NCBI GenBank assembly: GCA_963693365.1
Contig: CAVNZM010000001.1
Coordinates: 8,618,001-8,682,000 of the forward strand
Origin: Amoebidium appalachense
Taxonomy: Eukaryota; Ichthyosporea
Direction: 5' to 3'
DNA: 64,000 nucleotides
The translations under genes were made by a program, and so were the position numbers. This document shows, piece after piece, positions 50,442-64,000 of the stretch; position 1 is the first letter of the stretch, and every line of letters begins with the position of its first letter. The notes under the pieces were generated by a model, which was not told where the DNA came from, searched no databases, and saw nothing but the letters and a program-made list of their open reading frames with translations.

Positions 50442-51323
50442 ACGGGCACGTGTGTGCGTTTCCGCGTGTATGTGTGAGTGAGTATGTGCGTGTGCGCGCG
50501 TGTACGTGCGTGTGTGTGCGCGCATGTGCGTGGCGTGAGAAACGTGCTTCTGAGGGGAAAGGGGGGGAAGGGGGCGAGGGGGCAAGGGGGGGGAGGGGGG
50601 GGGTAAATGTCTACCTCACCTTCTGCTGGACAAATAGTTTCTTCCTCTCAGCCAGAGTCATCTGTTTGAACGTCTTCTGTTCGGGCGGTCCCTCCTCCAC
50701 CTCCTTTTCCTTTTTTGGCGCTGGTGGTCTCGTGGCTCCAATAAGACTCCTCCCTCCCACAGGAAACCTGCTGATACGCCCCAGGGCAACCTGCCAAGTG
50801 CATCAGGAGGATTAGATTGGGACAAGGGGATTGAAAAGTAGAGGATGGTGAGAGCAGGGAGGTTGTATAGAGAGATCCGGGATAAGTTTGTGTGTGGGCA
50901 GGGGAGGGAGGGGGGGAGGGCCTTCCTGTGTCGGCCGTCGTATCTGTGACTTACCCCCCCCCCCCCCCCCCTGCCCCCTCCCCCCCTTCCCCCCCGTTCC
51001 CCACCTCCCCCCCCCCCCCCCCTTCCCCCCACCCAGCCACCCACGTGCACCCTGCCTCTTCCCCTTCTCTTTAGTTAGATCCTGTCAAATTTATTGCATG
51101 AAACCCCCTAACTACACACAAGCCACACACTTATTAAGAAACTTTTGCTAACACAACAGTGTTGTGGTTGAACTGCTATAATCCGTGCACACTACCACAT
51201 GGGTATATGGGGCAAGAGTGGGCGATTGGGAGGGGTTACCATATGAGACATGCCCGTCAGCAATGAGGGCATGGCCAAACTCTGCTGGTGCAGGTGTTTG
51301 TAAAACCCAAGGCAGGGCTTCAT
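46635..51323 (-). CDS. MTG2: Mitochondrial ribosome-associated GTPase 2 (Obg family), five exons
   Basis: Obg-type GTPase; the mitochondrial family member helps large-subunit assembly of the mitoribosome. Exons in coding order: 51323-51240, 50790-50620, 49629-49429, 48774-48563, 47313-46635; phases agree and give about 448 residues. The Gly-rich Obg fold has [36 protein letters not shown] and [11 protein letters not shown]. The G domain shows G1 GLPNAGKSS, switch [12 protein letters not shown]3 DIPGLIRG, G4 NKID and G5 [21 protein letters not shown] follows G3, as in MTG2. An acidic insert of about 30 residues sits between G3 and G4. Exon 1 encodes 28 residues ([15 protein letters not shown]) with no acid, compatible with a mitochondrial presequence; it was chosen for phase and its GTAACC donor and is the least certain exon. 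The gene is convergent with the golgin. Confidence 0.88.
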
Positions 51324-52185
51324 GTTGGCGCCTCTTTTGCGCAAAACCTCAGAAATATCACGCCTCTACCTCTGCTCTGCGCCTATGTAGAGCCCCGTTT
51401 GTGCATAAGGGTATTTAGTTCTACAGGATCCGAAAGCGTGGTGTGTGGGGGACCAAGAAAAAAATAAACAGCAGTCCAAAGCTCCCTAATTCAAGTGTGT
51501 ATACCCATACGTGTTTTTTTCCTCCCCGGGCCCTAAATGTACCTATACGGTGTTGACGCCGATACCCTGTAACACAAACCGCCGCGCATACACACACTTC
51601 CTGCCTTCAATTTAGTTGGTCACTCAGACACGAGGGGTGCGTCACGTGATCTGGGTGCGGTTTTAACCAATAGGTAAGCGATCTCGTCTGTGAGTTGGCA
51701 AGTCGCTTAGCTAAATTTAGGCTCCCCAGCCCTCATCTGCTGAGCCAGAGCCTCCCCAGCCTGAGTGTTGTAGGGCTGATCATGAGCCACCCTCCCACCC
51801 CGCTTCTCCCTCCCCCTCCCTCCCTCTCTCTCCGCTCTGTGCTCTTTCCTCCCCTTCCCGCCCCCCCCCCCCCCCCCCCATTTATCTAACAAAAAGGGTG
51901 GAAATGAGGTTGGCGGTTCGGGAGAGGGGGGAGGGGAGGGGAGGGAAGATAGAGAGAGAGGGAGCTGTTTGAGAGTGGAAGCAGTGAGCATAGTGGTTTA
52001 CAGGCTGACTTGTTCCGCACGCACAAATACCTCAGCCCCTCACTCCCCCCCTCCCCCCCCGCCCCCTCCCCTCCCCCCTTACACACACACACACACACAC
52101 TCAATCACTCACTCACTCACACACTCACTCACACTCTCACTCACAGTCTCACTCTCACTCTCACTCACACTCAAACTCACACACT

Positions 52186-52266
<81 letters not shown>

Positions 52267-52454
52267 ACACACACACACACACAGGGGGATCTCTGGTTTA
52301 TGTTCCTGAATTATTCGAAGGTATCTCCCGTCGAGCAACGATGAGTCCACTTCACACCTCCCACCCATCCAACCACCAACAACCGCCGCCCCAAGATTTG
52401 TATCCCCCCGGACGACTTCGAAATTTCAGTTCAGCCCCTCCGCACACATGCATA
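51324..52454. other. 5' flank of MTG2, simple repeats
   Basis: The 51.3-51.7 kb part is unique and presumably holds the MTG2 promoter. After 51.8 kb come a C-run (about 51862-51879), CACT/CA repeats (52080-52190) and a pure (CA)n (52190-52261). The plus-strand frame 52284-52457 is open behind a CACAG site, but I could not tie it to a gene. Confidence 0.5.
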
Positions 52455-53759
52455 TGAGAGTGTGGCTACGATATTGCTGTTTATGTCGATTCGGAAGGCG
52501 ATCATGAAAACGACATAGAACCGAACAGAAACTTTCAAATTTCAACCGCACTGATAGGGGGTGTCAAGCTCTTAGAAAAGCCTGCCAGCGAGCCGTTGCC
52601 CGGGTTGACATCAAGCGTTCCCCAGGGGGGTTTGTCGAATTTTCATGACTATTTGGGTATTCCTTTTACTGCACGGGGTATTGATTTCCGCAAGCTCATC
52701 ACGGCATGGATTGCTCGTGCGAAGGTTAAGCTTCACATCGTGTCAAATATGTTTCAACGGGAGTCTGTGATCCATCTATAAAACTTTTTTACGGCCGACT
52801 TTCGAATATGGACTTCCGCTATTGGCCTGCGCCCCACCTCGCGAGGCGGCCGTGGCGCTGAAAGAGTTCGACGATTTTCAGGGTACTGCGCTGTGCACTT
52901 TGTTTCGTACTCGGTTTGTGCCTTCCTTAATCAGTATGTTTGGATTGTCGTCTGCTGTTTGTCGTATGGAGGAATTGTCTCTTCGTTTTTGTTTTCATTT
53001 AGTTAGGATACCTGATGGTCACCCTCTTTATGCTTTCTTTCCCCCCCTCCCTCCATCCCTCTTCCCCCCCGATTCACCAACGCTACTTCTGAATGTCCTC
53101 AGCCTACCCTCTTTCAACCTGATTCTTCCTCTCGCTATCTCACTCCCTCTTTCTTTTCTCTTCCTGTTTTTTCTGCCTTTTCGCGTTATTACCATACGCA
53201 GTTTAAGTTTCTTTCTCGTTCTGATAGAGAAATGAAAGGTAAAACTCAGTCGGCATGTGTTATGTTCCTTAGGCAACACCGTACTGATCATTATCGCTTT
53301 TTGGGAGCTTTGGCAGGATACATTTCTCCTGCTGTACGTATGGATACCACCCTAGTAGATAAGTCTGTATGGTGCTCTGATGTTGATATTGCCTGGAAGT
53401 TGTGCAGTGGCGTTGTAATTTTTGTTTCCATCGCCGCTGGTGCCACTTTTGTGCTGAACTTTTTATTCGCAAGCATGTTAAAAGAGATAGGTGTGAAATT
53501 TTATGTCGCGTTTTACCTCTTTCCCCACGGGTGTCTGCTACACTGGCTGGCAATGTGACCACTTTAAACTTTTTGCTGAATTCTGTTGGTCGTCACATTG
53601 AGTATTTATATGGTTTTCACACAGTGTTCAGGTATCTCAGTATGCACTTGTTACTGGATAACTCGTGAAGTTTTTTTTATTTTTTATATTGTCTTCTCAG
53701 TATGCCGTGCATACTTGCATATCTTTCCGTCGAATAAATCCAGTCAAAAGAAAAAAAAA
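52455..53759 (+). pseudogene. Non-LTR retrotransposon remnant with poly(A) tail
   Basis: Broken frames together recall the C-terminal part of a LINE reverse transcriptase ORF. DYLGIPFTARGIDFRKLI (near 52640-52700) resembles the YLG block after the palm. FEYGLPLLACAP and GTALCTLFRTRF (52805-52930) resemble the thumb/connector. A late CNFC...CHFCAE stretch (near 53412-53460) is zinc-knuckle-like. These lie in different frames, with a stop after 52779 and a pyrimidine-rich insertion near 53040-53180. The element ends with AATAAA (53733-53738) and an A-tail (53751-53759). It is clearly dead; the clade is undetermined. Confidence 0.6.
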
Positions 53760-53927
53760 TTCATGAGACGGTGCCAAGAAATTCGGCCCCGTGGGAGCAG
53801 GGGCCACTTCGAGGTGCTGTTTCCGAAGAGTCGTCGTGGCAGGGACGGTCGTGTCGAAATTTCGGAGATGGGGGTTTTTTCACCGCTCTCATGTAACACC
53901 AGGGGGGTCTGGGCCCCTGGGAGGTAA

Positions 53928-54650
53928 TTTTTTTTTTCTTTTGAGTCGGGTTTATTGATCCGTTGATGAAGGCAACGTGCAGCCACAGGCTACATAACCA
54001 CCAATAGAACTGAAAAAGCCAAAGCTACGAATTAAAATTAAAACGACAAGTGACAAAGGACACCAGCGGGCAAAGGTACAAGTGTGCGTGTATGCGTGAA
54101 ACTAGTTTGCTCCAACTAGTCATATGCATCGATGTTGACCAGACCACACTCCGCAAGAAGACATCATTACTGCTGCTTCCCAACAGGCCCCCCGCAAAAC
54201 CTACCGAGGCACAGCAAGCAAGTCAGCCTCTAAAAGGGCAATGCAGATCTAGACCAAATCTGAGCTAAAGAAACAATCCCAACGGCCCCGGCCCCTAGAT
54301 AACCCGCAGAAACTGCATCTAGCTCTCTGATCAGGTGGCCTAGTTGTGGCAGGACACACAGGAAAACACAAATACAGAATGCATGCAAGCAAACCCGGTC
54401 ATTGCCATACGACTGGAGGCTAAGAAATGGCAGTCACTGGGATCCGGAAAGCTCCCCGACGACCCAGTAGCCGCCCCTCCACTCACGCAGCGCAGAAGTA
54501 GCTGAAGAAGTTGCAGCATCCCACCGCCAATAGGTCGCGTAGAAGCGTAGACAGCGTGTAGAAGTTACAGTAGGTTGCAGTGGACCACCAGGTGTTGAAG
54601 AAACCACCTCTCAAGCGAGAAACTCCGCGAAAGGGAGATGCCCCCACACT
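53928..54650 (-). mobile_element. Possible second retroposon, minus strand, tail to tail with the first
   Basis: On the minus strand an AATAAA (plus 53951-53956) is followed by a sequence ending CTCAAAAG and an A-run (plus T-run 53928-53937). This closely resembles the end of the plus-strand LINE remnant (AATAAA ... GTCAAAAG then As). The body up to about 54650 is unique, with no clear protein, so its left limit is a guess. Confidence 0.35.
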
Positions 54651-54731
54651 CTCACAGCAGTAGGAATACCCCAGACCACATCACACACACACTGCAGTCA
54701 CGTTCCCCTGAGTGGGACTCCCTCCCCCCAG

Positions 54732-54939
54732 AGGTAATTTCCAGGTTGATGAGGTGTTGATGCCGGGGACGGGATTCAAGGTAGGCGGCAGCAACGAGAA
54801 ACCGGTAGAAAAATACGGGAAAATGGATGTCGGGGGAGACTATGCAATGGGAGCCAACAATGTATATACGGCCATAAGGGTGGGGTGGTCTGATGATGGC
54901 AGTAGTGATAATGAGGTCCCATCGGATAACAATCAGTGA
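54732..54939 (+). CDS. Unidentified gene, probable terminal exon
   Basis: A pyrimidine-rich 3' splice site (ctccccccag) precedes about 68 open codons ending in TGA at 54937-54939. The peptide includes NFQVDEVLMPGTGFKVGG and KYGKMDVGGDYAMG and finishes in an acidic Ser/Asp/Asn tail. The EVLMPGTGFKV piece faintly recalls the EVLLPPGT-type strand of ADP-ribosyltransferases, but this is weak. The minus strand is also open here, which lowers confidence. No upstream exon was identified, and the two retroposons just upstream may have disrupted the gene. Confidence 0.4.
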
Positions 54940-54975
54940 CTCTGTGCAGGGTACGTATTTGAGTGGTTTCAATGC

Positions 54976-55212
<237 letters not shown>

Positions 55213-55227
55213 GTTTTTATTTTTATT

Positions 55228-55269
<42 letters not shown>

Positions 55270-57824
55270 CTTATTTGCAAATGGCATGGAGTTTGGAATC
55301 TAGAACGTCAGGATCGGGATTTTGCGTTGTATCGAGAATTCCTGCAAGTGTTGTATCGTGCACTCAAGTGTTGTATCGTGCACTCGAGCACATTTACAAC
55401 ATGTGTACATAGAAGCTGTTTAGATTCTGGACGATTATGTTAGGTAAATTTTAAATCAAATGATCTGTTCTATTGTTTGTATGTTTCTATGGGAGCCGCA
55501 ACTAGTTATTATGCAGAATATTAGAAAAGGCCGTTATCGTTGCGTTGACAATCGTTTCTTTAATACTGCATTCTGACACCGCAACTGATCTGTGACACTG
55601 TTCTCTAAAACATCTCTCTCATGCCTAATCTGCATAATACTGCTGTTTGCCTCCAATACCAATCTGTATGTATCACTTTTGTCTCGTACTATTTTAAGAT
55701 GCTAATCTGTATAAAATTCTCTAGTGCTGTTCTCTAGGATTAATATCGAATACAAATACTATTCCCTATGGGCTTCATACATGGTACTGACTCGTGATGG
55801 CCTTTTCGTAGCCGTTCAACCCACTTCAAAGTTTACAATGTTGTGTTAAAGTTTGATAAATGTACACAGTCGGTAGATTTGTCAGTATGTATATGTACAT
55901 GACTTGTGGAGTTGCCATTTATAAAGCATGATTTCTGTACATAAACTCATGAGTAGTTGTAACACTTGCTAGCTCACCTTAAGGTGCACCTTGAAGTTTG
56001 CCGTGGCTGGCAGCTTGTAGCATACATGATTTAGAAGATAAAGCCGTTATAATATATGAACGGTTGTGTCACGTCATGGAATGTGGTTCAAGTTCGACCA
56101 GGAAAAGATGCATGTTTGGGGGCGCGGGGGGATGGTCTCCCCCCCCCCCCCCCCCCAACCTTCCCCAAACTTAGTCTAGTACTTTCCCCGGAATTCCTTT
56201 AAACACCCACCTTCTCTCACCAACCGAATGCTCTGCAACCCCTTTTGGTTTACACGATCTACAATTTGGGAAACGGTTGGAGCACTACCCCTCGTGTGCA
56301 TGTGTGGTTTACTGCGTTTTCCAGCACGGCCACACACTAGACGAGGGCGCTGCAGGCGCCCCTGAGCTACATACAGCATAATTACAGGATAATTATACCA
56401 TGACCCTTTTGCCCACTCACTCGTCTACCACAACACCTATATGTGAGGCATCTTCAAGGCCCGGGCTCTCTCGCTTATCGGAATCCGCTAGCTTAGCTGG
56501 TTGCATCTTTTAGCACTCCAACTAGGCCTAGGGTACATACAGTACTAGTCGGTGCTGTGTGGAAGACGGTCGTTCCGATAAGGGCCCGTTGTACCGGTAT
56601 TAAAAAAAAAGAAAAACCTCTCATCGGAGTCCACACCAGTTGCCACACACATGATCGTCGACGCAGAGCGAGAAATCAATCCAGCTGGTATAAGCAACAT
56701 GTCTGCCTTCAGTGAAGACTCGTGAGGAATTCCGTTTTCCTAGAGAAACAACCATAATGATTACACCTGGCCCCGGTCTATAATGCAAATGATATTAGAA
56801 ACAGTTGCAATGGGGCCCTTCATACACATTTTATTTGCATTCTTTCATCAGGCTACCCTCCCCCCCCCCCCCCCCCCTCCGGCCCCAAGGGGGGCCACCA
56901 GAACGGAGTTCGCGGATGCAGTAATATATTTATTGGACTAAGTTACAGATACCGTCCGCCATTAAGAATCCGCTAGCGGCCAAGTGGAGTTTTAGGAAAA
57001 TCGATTTTTTTTTTGTGGGGGGGGGGTCTTAATGTCGGACGGCAGGTTGTAGTGCACACAAGGCATCTGGGAAAATGAGCAACCATTACACTAAACTTGC
57101 AAAGCCATCCATGGACATATCCGCTATTTTTGATCCTGAAAATTCTCTTCCGAACCTCAACTGCAGCTGGGAACCACATGGGATATGCCCTTGCTGCCAG
57201 GTTTATTGGTTTGATAATGGGATTGAAAAAGTGGTTCGCTTTTTATAAAAGATAGATTATTAAATTTAAATTTGAATTAAATAAAAATAAATTTAATGTC
57301 ATGATCAAATGGGGAAACTGATATCTGTGTGGCTGGCTTAGCCCAAATCGCAGAAAATATAAGATTAGAAGATAATTGAATGAAAACTAGAAAGTTAACT
57401 ATTGAAAGGCAGAAAGATATCGTCCAAAAAAAACAAAAAAAAAAACAGAGGGGAAACATGGTGGTAGAATGATAGTAGGTGATAGAAAGAAGATAAAAGA
57501 ATATTGTCAATGAATAGTTAGAGTTGAAGACAGAAGGCAGAATGATCGATGTTATGTATCATTCATATATGACGGTAGACGATAGGAAGATAGAACATAG
57601 AAATTTATTACAAAGATAGAAGACCGGAAGTATTAGATAGAGAGGCAGAAGAGAGAAAGATGGAAGCAAATCGTCAAATGGGAAAAAGGAAAGAAAGAAA
57701 GATACAAAAAAAAGAGATGGGAACACACGCTTGCGACGGGCATGCATACGAAATGTTAATATAGTGCAAATATTCTGTAATGCGACCATGGGTTGTATTG
57801 CTATTGATCCTAATCAATCATGTG

Positions 57825-57956
<132 letters not shown>

Positions 57957-58145
57957 GCGTGTGCGTGCGCGTGCGCGTATGTGTGCGTGTGCGTGTGTGC
58001 AGGTGTATGTGTGTGTGTTTGTGTGTGTGTCTTTACGCGTGTGTGCGTGCGCGCACTAAGGAAAAGGGGTTGGCTGACCAACTCGGGGCCAAATTCTTAT
58101 TATGTATTTAGTAAGCAGAACATGTGTTAAAACGAAAAAAAATAT

Positions 58146-64000
<5,855 letters not shown>

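Noticed and set aside
51707-51780. MISPTTLRLGRLWLSR on the minus strand as an MTG2 presequence exon
   Set aside because: No GT donor follows it. The exon at 51323-51240 has a start, donor and matching phase.
52284-52457. Plus-strand frame behind a (CA)n-CAG acceptor
   Set aside because: No phase partner and no family resemblance; could equally be random open sequence.

Overview
This is a nuclear genomic window from a eukaryote. Six multi-exon genes can be rebuilt by joining exons at GT-AG splice sites with matching phases; their introns are packed with homopolymer G/C runs, (CA/TG)n, (GA)n and compound repeats. There are no operons, ribosome binding sites or bacterial features. The gene set (26S proteasome ATPase, Apollo nuclease, GRIP golgin, Obg-type mitochondrial GTPase, DOMON-cytochrome b561, bZIP factor) is general to eukaryotes. 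Together with a possible bublin-like protein and a CREBZF-like bZIP it hints at an animal or a unicellular relative of animals, but the species cannot be settled from sequence alone.

Layout: 1-1390, last exon of proteasome subunit Rpt1 (+), with a MITE-like element in its intron. 1887-2110, a small unidentified terminal exon (-). 3131-5042, a decayed PIF/Harbinger transposon. 7410-9653, a four-exon bZIP gene (+). 11118-12179, a two-exon small coiled-coil gene (+). 14088-25571, a 13-exon SNM1B/Apollo DNA-repair nuclease (-). 26777-44799, an 18-exon GRIP-domain golgin (+), divergent from Apollo. 46635-51323, a five-exon MTG2/Obg GTPase (-), convergent with the golgin. 52455-54650, two decayed retroposons placed tail to tail. 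54732-54939, an unidentified terminal exon (+). 58146 to the window end, a DOMON-cytochrome b561 gene (-), 5' incomplete.

The genes do unrelated housekeeping jobs. What unites the window is its repeat biology. Three exon edges (Apollo exon 6, golgin exons 10 and 12) exist as extra partial copies that carry their splice site and are separated by microsatellite or homopolymer DNA. A repeat family with a tRNA-like head and a C-rich 3' end occurs four times. Many 3' splice sites sit directly at the end of (CA)n tracts instead of after an ordinary pyrimidine tract.

Most long open frames here are translations of (CA)n, (TG)n, (GA)n or G/C runs and were not annotated. Gene models were assembled by eye from splice phase and similarity to families known from memory; no database search was run.
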